The position numbers and the translations under genes were made by a program. From Actinokineospora iranica (lineage in GTDB: Bacteria > Actinomycetota > Actinomycetes > Mycobacteriales > Pseudonocardiaceae), in contig NZ_FMZZ01000012.1 of assembly GCF_900101685.1 (NCBI RefSeq), positions 1 to 64,000 of the forward strand: 64,000 nt of DNA, read 5' to 3'. Positions 25,963-34,724 of the stretch are shown here, piece by piece. How positions within the stretch are numbered: position 1 is the stretch's first letter; every line of letters starts with the position of its first letter. Under the pieces are notes generated by a model. It did no database searches, had not been told where the DNA came from, and was given only the letters and a program-made list of their open reading frames with translations.

Positions 25963-27189
25963 ATGGCAGAACGGCAGGTCGGTATGGCCAGGGGTGGGCG
26001 CGCGCGAGCGTGGGCGAGTGTGATCGGCGTGGCGGTGTTGGCGGTGTCGGCGTGTACGACGGCCGAGTCGACGCCCGCGGTCGGGGGTGGGGATACGACG
26101 GGGGCGAGCAGCGTGAGCGCGGCGTCGGAGGCGGCTCCGCTGGGGTTGGCGTTGACGCCCGCGGACAAGGCCGCCGAGGTGGCGCCGGGGGAGCCGGTCG
26201 TGGTCGCGGCGACCGGGGGGAAGCTCACCGACGTCAAGGTCACCGGGCAGGACGGCAAGGTGGTGGCGGGCGCGTTATCCGCCGACGGCGCCTCGTGGCG
26301 GTCCACTGAGGCCCTGGGGTACGGCAAGACGTACACGACAGCGGCGACGGGGCAAGACAGCGCCGGTAAGACTGTCAGTTCCACCTCGACGTTCACCACG
26401 GCCAAGCCGAAGCGGCAGACAGCGCTGTCGATGAACCCGCTGGACGGGCAGAAGGTCGGTGTCGGTCAGCCGTTCGCCTTCTACTTCGATGTGGCGATCG
26501 CGGACAAGGCGGCCGTGGAGAAGGCGATCCAGGTCACCGCGACGCCCGCGGCCGAGGGCGCGTTCTACTGGTTCAGCGACAAGGAGGTGCACTGGCGGCC
26601 CAAGGAGTACTGGAAGCCGGGCACCACGGTGGTGGTCGACGCCGCCGTCTACGGCAAGCACTTCGGCAACGGCTTCTACGGCCGGGAAGACCGCAAGGCC
26701 ACCGTCACCATCGGCGACTCGGTGACCGCACTCGTCGACGGCGCCACCCACCAGATGACCGTCACCGTGAACGGCACGGTGGCCCGCACGATCCCGGTCT
26801 CGCTGGGCAAGAAGGCCCACGAGACCCCGGTCGGCACCTACGTCGTGATGAGCGAGCACACGAACTACACGATGGACTCGTCCACCTACGGCGTCCCGGT
26901 CGACTCAGCCGCCGGGTACCGGACGAAGGTCGCGGTGGCCAGTCGGATGTCGAACAGCGGCATCTTCTACCACTCCGCGCCGTGGTCGGTGAAGGACCAG
27001 GGCGCGCGCAACGTGAGCCACGGCTGCATCAACATGTCCACGGAGAACGCCACCTGGCTGCAGAGCATCTCCAGCAAGGGCGACGTGATCGTCGTGCAGA
27101 ACTCCGGCGGCCCGGTGCTCGAACCGTGGGACGGCCTGAGCGTGTGGCAGATCCCGTGGGAGACCTGGAAAGCAGGCGGCAAGCGGTAA
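25963..27189 (+). CDS. L,D-transpeptidase lipoprotein (Ig-like and YkuD domains)
   Basis: The enzyme makes 3-3 cross-links in peptidoglycan outside the membrane. The 408-residue protein has a lipoprotein signal with lipobox LAVSAC (Cys about 29), a low-complexity linker, two Ig-like domains (FAFYFDVAIADKAAVEKAI lies in the second) and a C-terminal YkuD domain with the catalytic SHGCINMS near residues 351-358. The C-terminal extension WDGLSVWQIPWETWK is typical of actinobacterial Ldt enzymes. ATG 25963 is preceded by GAGG at good distance. It is similar in layout to mycobacterial LdtMt2-type proteins. Confidence 0.95.
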   Translation: MAERQVGMARGGRARAWASVIGVAVLAVSACTTAESTPAVGGGDTTGASSVSAASEAAPLGLALTPADKAAEVAPGEPVVVAATGGKLTDVKVTGQDGKVVAGALSADGASWRSTEALGYGKTYTTAATGQDSAGKTVSSTSTFTTAKPKRQTALSMNPLDGQKVGVGQPFAFYFDVAIADKAAVEKAIQVTATPAAEGAFYWFSDKEVHWRPKEYWKPGTTVVVDAAVYGKHFGNGFYGREDRKATVTIGDSVTALVDGATHQMTVTVNGTVARTIPVSLGKKAHETPVGTYVVMSEHTNYTMDSSTYGVPVDSAAGYRTKVAVASRMSNSGIFYHSAPWSVKDQGARNVSHGCINMSTENATWLQSISSKGDVIVVQNSGGPVLEPWDGLSVWQIPWETWKAGGKR

Positions 27190-27196
27190 GACCGGG

Positions 27197-27409
27197 TCAG
27201 CGTGTGGTGACGCGGATCTCATCCCGGCCGACGCTCACCACGTCGCCGGGGTGGACCTGCCTGCCACGCCTGGTCTCCTGCTCACCGTTGACGGCCACCT
27301 CTTGGGCTTCCAACAGGTCCTTGGCGTGCACGCCGTCCTCGGCCAGGCCCGCCAGCTTGAGCAGTTGGCCGAGCCTGATCATGTCGTCCCGGATCTCGAT
27401 GTCGCGCAC
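27197..27409 (-). CDS. S4-domain RNA-binding protein
   Basis: The 70-residue protein is a single S4 domain: IRLGQLLKLAGLAEDGVHAK, LLEAQEVAVNGEQETRRGRQV, HPGDVVSVG. It fits the small YaaA/RlbA-like S4 group that binds structured RNA, often ribosomal. GTG 27409 is the most likely start, giving RDIEIRDDMIRL; the longer frame is not supported. It ends 7 bp from the convergent L,D-transpeptidase stop. A hairpin separates it from the protease gene upstream. Confidence 0.85.
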   Translation of the reverse strand: MRDIEIRDDMIRLGQLLKLAGLAEDGVHAKDLLEAQEVAVNGEQETRRGRQVHPGDVVSVGRDEIRVTTR

Positions 27410-27431
27410 CCGCCCATCATCCCCCTGGCCA

Positions 27432-27470
27432 CGTGGGCGCCCCCACCCGGACTCGGCGGGGACGCCCACG
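27432..27470 (-). terminator. Hairpin after the S1 protease gene
   Basis: CGTGGGCG (27432-27439) pairs with CGCCCACG (27463-27470), with an inner CCCC/GGGG pairing. It lies just downstream of the protease stop at 27475 and before the S4 gene start. Confidence 0.65.
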
Positions 27471-27474
27471 CGCG

Positions 27475-28248
27475 CTACAGGGCGCCGGTGTGCTGTTCGA
27501 TCCACGCCTTGTGCGCCACCACGTCGCTGTAGATCGACGGGGCCCGCGCGCACTGCGACCCGCCACCGGAGCGGCTGGTGGCTCCGATCAGCTCCCACGC
27601 CCCGCCGACGGCCTTGACCTCAGGCCCTCCCGAGTCGCCATAGCAGGCACCGGCGACGCCACCGGGGTTGTTCGTGCAGATCTCGATCGAGCCGGTGATC
27701 CCGCCGCACCGGCTGTCGGCCACGATCGAGGTGTCGAGCTGCTGCAGGGTCACCGGCGCCCCGCAGCCGCCCGGGGTCGCGCAGGTCTGGCCCCAGCCGA
27801 TGGCCCGGGTCGGCGTTCCCACCGCCCCCGACGCGGCCGAGATCCGCACCGGCGCCTGCGTGACACCGCTGCTGAGCTGCACCAACGCGATGTCGTACGC
27901 GGTGCGGTAATTGGGGTGGATGATGATGCGCGACGCACGCGCCACCGTGCCGCCGCTGGTCCGGTTGGTCGTCCCGATCCGCGCCACGACGCCGCTCGGC
28001 GACTTGCCCTGGACGCAGTGGGCCGCGGTGACGACCCAGTTGGACTTGATCAGCGAGCCGCCGCAGAAGTGGCCGCCCGAGGTGTTCTGCAGGGACACCA
28101 TGAAGCTGTAGGTCTGGGTGGCGTTGCCGCCGCCCACGATCATCGGAGCCATCGGCCCGTCCTCGGGCGCCGCCGTCGCAGCCGACGGCGCGACGACCGC
28201 CGTCGCCACGGCGGCCAGCACGCCCACGAGCAGGGTGCGAACCTTCAT
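27475..28248 (-). CDS. Secreted S1-family serine protease (non-tryptic pocket)
   Basis: ATG 28248 has an AAGGAGAGATCC ribosome site and opens a 257-residue preproprotein. The parts are a signal peptide ending at ATAA, a short propeptide, and a mature start at IVGG. The triad is His in TAAHC, Asp in YDIALVQL and Ser in GDSGGP. The residue equivalent to trypsin Asp189, six before the catalytic Ser, is Gly ([10 protein letters not shown]). Specificity should therefore be for neutral or aromatic side chains rather than Lys/Arg. Six cysteines in the mature part allow three disulfides. It is transcribed toward the S4 gene and ends at a hairpin. Confidence 0.93.
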   Translation of the reverse strand: MKVRTLLVGVLAAVATAVVAPSAATAAPEDGPMAPMIVGGGNATQTYSFMVSLQNTSGGHFCGGSLIKSNWVVTAAHCVQGKSPSGVVARIGTTNRTSGGTVARASRIIIHPNYRTAYDIALVQLSSGVTQAPVRISAASGAVGTPTRAIGWGQTCATPGGCGAPVTLQQLDTSIVADSRCGGITGSIEICTNNPGGVAGACYGDSGGPEVKAVGGAWELIGATSRSGGGSQCARAPSIYSDVVAHKAWIEQHTGAL

Positions 28249-28454
28249 CAGGATCTCTCCTTCCGCACCGGGGCCCTCGACCCGGTGACGAACGAAACGT
28301 AGGTACCGCCCGCGGCCGGTGGACACCCGTCGATCGTCGTCACCAGTTGCCGGCGGCCCGCCGCCAGTCGGCTTCGCCCGCGTCACGCTGCGGTGACGCC
28401 CCGGCGGGAAGACTCAGGTCATCCGAACAATTCGTTCAGGGCAATGGAGGAAAA

Positions 28455-28922
28455 ATGAGATCTCGCGCGCTTTACTCAGTTCTTTTCGCGGGAACAGTGG
28501 TCGTGGGCGGGCTGGCGACCGGAGGCTCCGCGTCCGCCGCCGCCAACTGCGTGATCGGACCCGGGGTCACGCAAACCAACACCACGGTGACCGGTTCCGG
28601 TGCGAACGACACGATCGATTGCACCAACTCGGACCCCGGCAAGACGATCTACGGCAACGGTGGCAACGACACCATCACCGGCACCGCTTTCAACGACGTC
28701 ATTCACGGCAACGACGGCAACGACACGCTCACCGGAGGCATCGGAAACGACACGTTGAGCGGCGGTTTGGGCGAGGACACCGTCAACGGCAGCGCGGGCA
28801 ACGACTCGCTGACCGGCCCCGGCACCGACTTCGCCGTCGACACCCTCAGCGGCGGCACCGGCACCGACAAGTGCGGCGCCATCGGCATCCCGCCGGACAT
28901 CCGCAGCAGCTGCGAGTCGTAG
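28455..28922 (+). CDS. Small secreted RTX-like calcium-binding repeat protein
   Basis: ATG 28455 follows GGAGG at the proper distance. The 155-residue product has a Sec signal (cleavage after ASAAA). It is then mostly glycine/aspartate nonapeptides of the RTX type: [38 protein letters not shown]. About five to six repeats would form a short calcium-stabilised beta-roll. It lacks any enzymatic domain and any type I secretion tail, as expected for a Gram-positive Sec substrate. Its role may be surface or matrix binding. An AT-rich hairpin follows about 95 bp downstream. Confidence 0.85.
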   Translation: MRSRALYSVLFAGTVVVGGLATGGSASAAANCVIGPGVTQTNTTVTGSGANDTIDCTNSDPGKTIYGNGGNDTITGTAFNDVIHGNDGNDTLTGGIGNDTLSGGLGEDTVNGSAGNDSLTGPGTDFAVDTLSGGTGTDKCGAIGIPPDIRSSCES

Positions 28923-29017
28923 AACGGCTCGCCCCGCGACCAGAATCGCGGGCGCGGCGACTGACGTCGAACGGCTCGGCCGGTGCGGGCCGGGTCGTTC
29001 TGGCGTTGCGCGAATGC

Positions 29018-29051
29018 CCCCATATTCCACTCTTTCGAGTGAAATATGGGG
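29018..29051. repeat. AT-rich inverted repeat (terminator or operator)
   Basis: Two 15-bp arms (CCCCATATT-c-CACTC and its complement, one mismatch) flank a TTTC loop. The AT content is unusual here. It may end the RTX gene transcript or act as operator for the regulator that follows. Confidence 0.55.
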
Positions 29052-29261
29052 TGAGCTGTATCGATGGGATTTCTGCCGATTTTGGTCGAGGGTAGCGTGG
29101 GTTGCGGTAAACCGTGGCAGCGAGGATGCTGGACTTCCGAGAACACCCCGCAGGCGGCTCTCGGCGCGCTCATCCGCCGCCGCTTCTCGACAGTGGAAGA
29201 AATCGGTAGCGACCATGCCGCACACACCGGCTATCCACCTCGAACCGATGTCACCGCGATC

Positions 29262-30029
29262 GTGAGCATCCTGGTCTCGACGGCGACACCGCCCCGGCAG
29301 GCCATTCCGCGCGGCGGCACGGGCGTGCGGGTCTCGTTGCTCGGCGGGTTCCGGTTGCTCGCCGACGACCGTGTCCTGCCGGTCTCCGGCGGCACCGAGC
29401 GCCTGCTGGCTTTCGTGGCCCTGCATCACCAAGCCGCCGGTCGGTTGCTCGTGGCGGGCACTTTGTGGTCGGAGGTCTCGGAGGTCCGCGCGTACGCGAC
29501 GCTGCGCTCTGCGCTGTCCCGGATGGACCCGGCCAGCCGCGAGACGCTGAAGGTCATGCCGTTAAGCCTGCAGTTGGCCCAGGGGGTGGGAGTGGACCTG
29601 CGCGATGCCCAGGCGCTCGCCCGTCGGCTGATCACCGCCCGCAGACCGGCCGAAGCGGACCTCGGCGCGGGCGCGGTCGCCAGTCTCTCCCTGGAACTGC
29701 TGCCCCTCTGGTACGACGACTGGGTGTTGCGCGAAGCCGAGGACTGGCGGCAACTGCGCCTGCACGCCCTGGAGGCCCTCGCCGACGGTCTCACCGCCGT
29801 TGGCCGCTTCGCCGAGGCCACCACCGCCGCGGGCGCCGCCGTCCGCGCCGACCCCTTACGCGAGACAGCCCACTCCGGCCTCATCCGAGTCCACTTGGCT
29901 GAGGGAAACCAGTCCGAAGCCCTCCGCGCCTTCGCCCGCTTCAGCCACCTCCTCCACACCGACCTGGGCCTGACCCCCACCCCCCGCTGCCAAGCCCTGG
30001 TGGCCAACCTCCTCAACCCCCACCCCTAG
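29262..30029 (+). CDS. SARP/BTAD-type transcriptional regulator
   Basis: The protein has the short SARP layout: a winged-helix OmpR-type domain (VRVSLLGGFRLLADDRVLP, then TLWSEVSEVRAYATLRSALS) followed by a bacterial transcriptional activation (BTAD) domain of helical repeats (WYDDWVLREAEDWRQLRLHAL, GRFAEATTAAGAAVRADPLRE, LAEGNQSEALRAFARF). No ATPase or TPR extension is present. SARPs typically activate secondary-metabolite or developmental genes. The start is uncertain: GTG 29262, GTG 29325 (gives MRVSLLGGF) and ATG 29064 are all in frame. The 5' part of the longest frame has poor codon usage. No biosynthetic cluster is near, so the target is unknown. Confidence 0.8.
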   Translation: MSILVSTATPPRQAIPRGGTGVRVSLLGGFRLLADDRVLPVSGGTERLLAFVALHHQAAGRLLVAGTLWSEVSEVRAYATLRSALSRMDPASRETLKVMPLSLQLAQGVGVDLRDAQALARRLITARRPAEADLGAGAVASLSLELLPLWYDDWVLREAEDWRQLRLHALEALADGLTAVGRFAEATTAAGAAVRADPLRETAHSGLIRVHLAEGNQSEALRAFARFSHLLHTDLGLTPTPRCQALVANLLNPHP

Positions 30030-30227
30030 CAGCCAGAAACCCCCGCTACTAGCAGCCAAATATCCACCGAAGTCCAAGGCGGGCCAGTCGCGCGCGTGTG
30101 AGAAGTCCCCGCCCAACACACCCCCGCGATTGGCTCCCATCGACCCGCACGTCCTGCTGGGGCACGGCTGGTTCAGCAACCGCTCGCACCGTGGGGGGTT
30201 TGGGGGGGGGTCGCCCCCCCAACATGA

Positions 30228-30274
30228 CGAAGGCCGACCCGGTCCGCGCTCTCCGCGGACAAGGTCGGCCTTCG
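30228..30274 (-). terminator. Terminator of tRNA-His
   Basis: CGAAGGCCGACC (30228-30239) pairs with GGTCGGCCTTCG (30263-30274), and GTCCGCG with CGCGGAC inside. The long stem sits immediately 3' of the tRNA-His gene. A separate G8/C7 inverted run lies at about 30202-30221. Confidence 0.75.
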
Positions 30275-30278
30275 GCCG

Positions 30279-30352
30279 GGTGAGTGACGGGACTTGAACC
30301 CGCGGCATCCTGGACCACAACCAGGTGCTCTACCAGCTGAGCTACACCCACC
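30279..30352 (-). tRNA. tRNA-His (GTG anticodon)
   Basis: On the minus strand the acceptor GTGGGTG pairs with CACTCAC, with an extra G-1 facing C73 as expected for tRNA-His. The anticodon arm CCTGG-TTGTGGT-CCAGG gives anticodon GTG. The T arm contains GGTTCAAGTCC. CCA is not encoded. Confidence 0.95.
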
Positions 30353-30425
30353 ATCGCTCCGCCGGACCGTTGAGCCCGGGGTGCGTGAACATCCTAGCGT
30401 GTCCGGTCCGGGAGACGAAAACGGG

Positions 30426-31031
30426 TTAGGTCTGTGGGGGGTTGAGGACCGCTTCGGCGACGGCCCTGGCCTCTTCCGTGGTGGGGCCGGGCTGCGGGAC
30501 GAAGGCGGTGCCGCGGTAGTAGCGCAGCTCGCGGATGGACTCGAGGATGTCGGCGAGGGCGCGGTGGGCCAGGCCCTTGTCGGGCTGCGCGTAGTAGATG
30601 CGCGGGTACCAGCGCCTGCAGAGTTCCTTGATCGAGGACACGTCCACCATGCGGTAGTGCAGGTGGGCGTCGAGGGCGGGCATGTCGCGGGCGATGAAGC
30701 CGCGGTCGGTGGCGATGGAGTTGCCGCACAGCGGCGCGGTCCGCACTTCGGGGACCCAGGCGCGGACGTATTCGAGGACCTTCTGCTCGGCGTCGGCCAG
30801 CGTCAGGGTGGAGGCCCGCACCTCGTCGGTGAGGCCGGAGCGGGCGTGCATGTCGCGGACCACGTCGGGCATACCGTCGAGGGTCGCGTCATCGGCGTGG
30901 ATGACCAGGTCCACTCCGTCGCCGAGGACGTTCAGCTCGGAGTCGGTGACCAGGGCGGCGATCTCGATGAGGGCGTCTTTGCCCAGGTCGAGCCCTGTCA
31001 TCTCGCAGTCGATCCATACCAGGCGGTCCAT
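30426..31031 (-). CDS. orn: Oligoribonuclease
   Basis: The 201-residue protein is a DEDDh 3'-5' exonuclease. The first motif is [11 protein letters not shown], the second lies around [19 protein letters not shown], and the last is [15 protein letters not shown], with the catalytic His and Asp. It degrades 2-5-nt RNA and linear dinucleotides (pGpG) at the end of mRNA turnover and cyclic-di-GMP breakdown. Length and order of motifs are normal for actinobacterial Orn. ATG 31031 is chosen because the family begins [11 protein letters not shown]. It is followed by tRNA-His in the same direction. Confidence 0.97.
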   Translation of the reverse strand: MDRLVWIDCEMTGLDLGKDALIEIAALVTDSELNVLGDGVDLVIHADDATLDGMPDVVRDMHARSGLTDEVRASTLTLADAEQKVLEYVRAWVPEVRTAPLCGNSIATDRGFIARDMPALDAHLHYRMVDVSSIKELCRRWYPRIYYAQPDKGLAHRALADILESIRELRYYRGTAFVPQPGPTTEEARAVAEAVLNPPQT

Positions 31032-31194
31032 CACCTGTCGGAGCTTAGCCGCCCGTGTTCTGACCGCGGTCACGGTGATTGCCCGGCGCGGTTGAGCACC
31101 GTGGGCGACGGGGTGGCCACGGTGGGCTGGCGGGTGCGTCCACTTGGCCTAAGCCCTGTGGCGCGACCGTCGGCGATGGATCACGCTGGAGCGC

Positions 31195-32673
31195 ATGGGC
31201 AAGGACGTCGAGTCGACGGAGTTCACCCGGGCCGACCGGCAGCGGTTCCGGCAGAAGGTGCGGCGCTGCCTGGATGTCTTCGCGCAGATGCTGGCCGAGT
31301 CCAGGTTCGACCACGGCCGCCCGATGGCGGGGCTGGAGATCGAGTTGAACCTGGTCGACAACGCGGGCGACCCGTCGATGCGCAACGCGCAGGTGCTGGC
31401 GGCGATCTCGGACCCGGCGTTTCAGACCGAGCTGGGCCAGTTCAACATCGAGATCAACCTCCCGCCGCAGCGGCTGGACCCGGACGGCTTGAGCCGGTTC
31501 GAGAAGCTGGTCCGCGCCGACCTCAACGAGGCGGAGGCGAAGGCGGCCAGAATCGACGCGCACATCGTGATGGTCGGCATCCTGCCGTCGTTGCGGCGCA
31601 AGCACATCAGCTTCGAGACCCTGTCGGCCAACCCGCGCTACAAGCTGCTCAATGAACAGGTGCTGGCCGCCCGCGGCGAGGACCTGGAGATCGACATCAC
31701 CGGCGTCGAGCGGCTGGTGGCCCAGGCGGACTCGATCGCCCCCGAAAGCGCGTGCACCAGCGTCCAGTACCACCTGCAGGTCGCGCCGGAGGACTTCGCG
31801 AAGTTCTGGAACGCCAGCCAGGTCATCGCGGGCATCCAGGTCGCCTTGGGCGCGAACGCGCCGTACCTGTTCGGCAAGCAGCTGTGGGCCGAGACCCGCA
31901 TCGCCCTGTTCGAGCAGGCCACCGACACCCGCCCGGACGAGCTCAAAGCCCAGGGCGTGCGCCCGAGGGTGTGGTTCGGCGACCGCTGGATCACCTCGAT
32001 CTTCGACCTGTTCGAGGAGAACGTCCAGTACTACTCGGCCCTGCTTCCGCTGACCGACGACGAAGACCCGGCGGAAGTCCTGGCCCGCGGCGACACCCCG
32101 CAACTGCACGAGCTTCGCCTGCACAACGGCACCGTCTACCGCTGGAACCGCCCGATCTACGACGTGGTCGACGACCGCCCGCACGTGCGGGTGGAGAACC
32201 GCGTGCTGCCCGCGGGCCCCTCGGTCGTGGACACGATGGCCAATGGCGCGCTCTACTTCGGACTGGTGCGGGCGCTGGCGGACCAGGATCGTCCACTGTG
32301 GACGCAGATGAGTTTCGCCGCGGCCGCGGACAATTTCCACGCGGCCGCTCGCGCGGGTATCGACTCTCGGGTGTACTGGCCGGGGGTGGGGGAGGTGCCG
32401 GTCACGGAACTGGTGCTGCGTCGGCTGTTGCCGATGGCGCATGACGGGTTGGACGCCTGGGGTGTTTCCGCCGCGGATCGTGACCGGCTGCTGGGGGTGA
32501 TCGAGCAGCGGTGCATCACCGGGCGCAATGGGGCTACTTGGCAGGTGGAGACGGTGAAAGGGTTGGAGGAGAACACTTCGGTCAACCGGGAGCAGGCTTT
32601 GCGGGAGATGGTGCGCCGGTACGCGAAGCACATGCACACCAACGAGCCCGTGCACACCTGGCCGGTTTCTTAG
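31195..32673 (+). CDS. Glutamate-cysteine ligase family protein (GCS2-type)
   Basis: The 492-residue soluble protein has the GCS2-like ATP-grasp-related features: MAGLEIELNLVDNAG for metal/glutamate binding, QFNIEINLPPQ, SVQYHLQVAP and HVRVENRVLPAGPS. This family joins glutamate (or a related amino acid) to an amine or cysteine. In actinomycetes the mycothiol producers do not make glutathione, so the true substrate of this branch is open; EgtA-type gamma-glutamylcysteine synthesis is possible but no egt genes are near. It is divergent from orn with a 160-bp gap. A repeat-rich region follows. Confidence 0.88.
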   Translation: MGKDVESTEFTRADRQRFRQKVRRCLDVFAQMLAESRFDHGRPMAGLEIELNLVDNAGDPSMRNAQVLAAISDPAFQTELGQFNIEINLPPQRLDPDGLSRFEKLVRADLNEAEAKAARIDAHIVMVGILPSLRRKHISFETLSANPRYKLLNEQVLAARGEDLEIDITGVERLVAQADSIAPESACTSVQYHLQVAPEDFAKFWNASQVIAGIQVALGANAPYLFGKQLWAETRIALFEQATDTRPDELKAQGVRPRVWFGDRWITSIFDLFEENVQYYSALLPLTDDEDPAEVLARGDTPQLHELRLHNGTVYRWNRPIYDVVDDRPHVRVENRVLPAGPSVVDTMANGALYFGLVRALADQDRPLWTQMSFAAAADNFHAAARAGIDSRVYWPGVGEVPVTELVLRRLLPMAHDGLDAWGVSAADRDRLLGVIEQRCITGRNGATWQVETVKGLEENTSVNREQALREMVRRYAKHMHTNEPVHTWPVS

Positions 32674-32714
32674 GGCTCGCCTGCTTCTGCGGGGGTTGGC
32701 TGTCGGGGTTGGCT

Positions 32715-32857
32715 CGATGGGGTGGAGTGGTTTCTTCGGGGCCCCTACGAAGGAAGATCCCGTCGCGGGGAAAGACGGGTGGGGAGCCTTCGGCCCCACG
32801 ACCACGGCGAGTTTAGGGATCTTCCTTCACCCCCGAAGAAACCACTCCACCCCATCG
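32715..32857. repeat. 143-bp nested inverted repeat
   Basis: The 27-bp sequence at 32715-32741 (starting CGATGGGGTGGAGTGG) has a perfect inverted copy at 32831-32857. Inside it GAAGGAAGATCCC (32749-32761) pairs with 32816-32828, and the centre contains a GTGGGG/CCCCAC stem near 32780-32798. Together they form one long cruciform or RNA hairpin. No gene is inside it. Confidence 0.8.
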
Positions 32858-33035
32858 AGCACTTGGCGGGCGCTGGTTCGGCCTGGCAGGAGGGCAGGTG
32901 GGCTGCACCGCAACCATCGAGCACCTGGCAGGGCCGGGCTTCGTTGGCAGGGGGGCGGGTGTGCTTCTTGAATCCTTCGAGCACCTGGCGAGGTCAGGTG
33001 CGGTGGCAGATGCTCGGGGCCACAGTCGGCCTGTT
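32853..33035. repeat. Three imperfect ~61-bp tandem repeats
   Basis: The units start at 32853, 32915 and 32975 with CATCGAGCAC, CATCGAGCAC and CTTCGAGCAC. Each continues as YTGGC-rich sequence and a second TGGCAG block about 30 bp later. The first unit overlaps the right arm of the large inverted repeat. No ORF with plausible coding is seen. Confidence 0.65.
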
Positions 33036-33090
33036 TCGCCGCCCACAGCCCCACACAACAAACCCCGCCCACCCTGGGGGCCGAGCCCTG

Positions 33091-33150
33091 TTCCATCCTA
33101 TCGGCGCAGGTCAGGGCGGGAAAGAGGGTGAGCTTGGCCTGTGGATAACT
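33091..33150. repeat. Intergenic element with DnaA box, copy A
   Basis: TTCCATCCTATCGGCGCAGG at 33091-33110 is followed by TGTGGATAA (33140-33148), whose complement TTATCCACA is the consensus DnaA box. The element is about 80% similar to 60313-60373 in its conserved parts, with the same internal spacing (49 against 50 bp). Confidence 0.6.
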
Positions 33151-33221
33151 CGCGATCATGGGCACGGTGGGTGCCAGTGGGTCGCGCGATCGTGGTCGTG
33201 GGTCGCCCGAAGGTGGTGGTC

Positions 33222-34724
33222 TCAGGGGGTGAGGAACTGGCGCAAGAGGTCGGGGACGGCGGTGTCGGCCAGGGCCAAGCCGTCGGGTTCGGCGATGTCG
33301 GGGACGGTGTAGCCGCCGTTGCCCGCGGCGGTGATCGCGGTGATGGAGAGCAGGCCCGCGCGGCGTTGGAAGAGGGTGCGGGTGATTTTCCAGCCGACGA
33401 TGCCGGTGCGTCGCAGTGCGATGGTGCGGCGGTCCAGGGAGCCGGAGCGGGTGACCAGGTAGCGGTCGGTCAGGGTGTGGCCGAGGTTGCGGTAGCGGTC
33501 GAGTCCGATGAGGACGGACAGGGGGATCAGGGCGGTGCTGGTGATCCACAGCCATTCCGGCCAGGCCGCGGTCAGGGTGAGGGTCAGCAGCGCGGCGGTG
33601 AGAGCGACCGCGGGGAGGACGGCCCGGATGAGGCGGCGGGTGCGGGCTTGGGGCGGGTGCGGGCGCAGGCGGGCCGTGGTGGGGGCGGTGGGGACGCGCA
33701 GGACCGCTGCGGTGACTCGGTCGGCTTCTGGGCGGGGGGCGGGTGGGAGCAGGAGACTGCTGTTGGCCTGCCGGTTGAGGCCGGTGCTCACCGCGGTCAG
33801 GCGGGCGCCCCGGCCCGCGCGCAGGAGCAGCGGCTCGTGGAGGGCGACGCCGCGTAGGCGTTGTTCCTCGATCGACACCGAGCGGGTGGTGAGGAGGCCG
33901 CGGCGGACGCGGAGGGTGCCGTCGGCGTGCCGGGTGAGGCGGTACGCGTGGTTCTGCAGCAGGTAGGCCACCAGCGACGCCAGCACCGACAGGACCAGCA
34001 CCAGCGCCGCGGCCACCGGGATCACCGCCGTCCAGTCGGCGTGGGTGAGCCAGCCGAACACCTGGCGCACGACGGCGACATCGGAGAACTCGAAGTCCAG
34101 CTCGTTGGCGAGGTTCATCCCGAAGCCCACCATGACGGCGATGCTCAGCAGCCCGGACAGGCTCAGCGGCGCGTACCGGTACCAGCGGTTGTCCAGCCGC
34201 GAGATCGGCGTCTCCTCGACCTCTTGCACCGCCTCCGCGACCGCGGGGCGGTGCAGGAAGACCTGCCGCAACCGGTCGGCCTCGGTTGCGGTCACCGCGT
34301 CGAGCAGCACGCCTTCGCCGGGGGTGCGTTCCTGTTGCCCGGTGCCGACGCGGACGGCGGCGAGCCCGAACAGCCGGTGCCCGAGCTTGGCGGTGAGGTC
34401 GACAGTGCGGATGCGGTCGCGCGGGATGGCGCGGCGCTGCCGGAACAGCACGCCCTTGTGCAGCTCGACCTGCGTGTCGGTGATGCGGTATTTCGTCGTC
34501 AGCCACGACAGCAGCCCGTAGGCGACGATCAGGCCGACCGTGCCGACGCCGATCACCACCCGCCAGGTCTCGACGTTCCCCACGACCACCAGCGCGAACA
34601 GCAGTGGCAGCAGCCCGAGCAGCTCGTTGAGCGGCCGCACCACGATCATCCGGGCGTCCAGCCTGCCCCATTCCTGGGCGGGCTCGACGAACTCGGGGGC
34701 GGCGGGCAGCGTCGACTGGGTCAT
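33222..34724 (-). CDS. PH-domain membrane protein (YdbT type)
   Basis: The 500-residue integral membrane protein has three repeats of paired transmembrane helices followed by a bacterial PH (bPH2) domain, each with the typical TKYRITDTQVELHKGVLFRQ or HAYRLTRHADGTLRVRRGLL opening and a later basic patch. This layout matches YdbT of Bacillus, which with YdbS gives resistance to antimicrobial compounds. ATG 34724 overlaps the stop of the smaller partner gene (ATGA at 34721-34724), so the two are coupled and probably form a complex. Confidence 0.9.
   Translation of the reverse strand: MTQSTLPAAPEFVEPAQEWGRLDARMIVVRPLNELLGLLPLLFALVVVGNVETWRVVIGVGTVGLIVAYGLLSWLTTKYRITDTQVELHKGVLFRQRRAIPRDRIRTVDLTAKLGHRLFGLAAVRVGTGQQERTPGEGVLLDAVTATEADRLRQVFLHRPAVAEAVQEVEETPISRLDNRWYRYAPLSLSGLLSIAVMVGFGMNLANELDFEFSDVAVVRQVFGWLTHADWTAVIPVAAALVLVLSVLASLVAYLLQNHAYRLTRHADGTLRVRRGLLTTRSVSIEEQRLRGVALHEPLLLRAGRGARLTAVSTGLNRQANSSLLLPPAPRPEADRVTAAVLRVPTAPTTARLRPHPPQARTRRLIRAVLPAVALTAALLTLTLTAAWPEWLWITSTALIPLSVLIGLDRYRNLGHTLTDRYLVTRSGSLDRRTIALRRTGIVGWKITRTLFQRRAGLLSITAITAAGNGGYTVPDIAEPDGLALADTAVPDLLRQFLTP

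Noticed and set aside
28426-28440. GAACAATTCGTTC as LexA (SOS) box
   Set aside because: It is a near-palindrome with a 5-bp spacer. The actinobacterial SOS box needs GAAC-n4-GTTC, and the gene behind it is an RTX-like protein with no link to DNA repair.
32853-33035. Tandem units as CRISPR array
   Set aside because: Only three imperfect units without conserved short repeats and unique spacers, and no cas genes.
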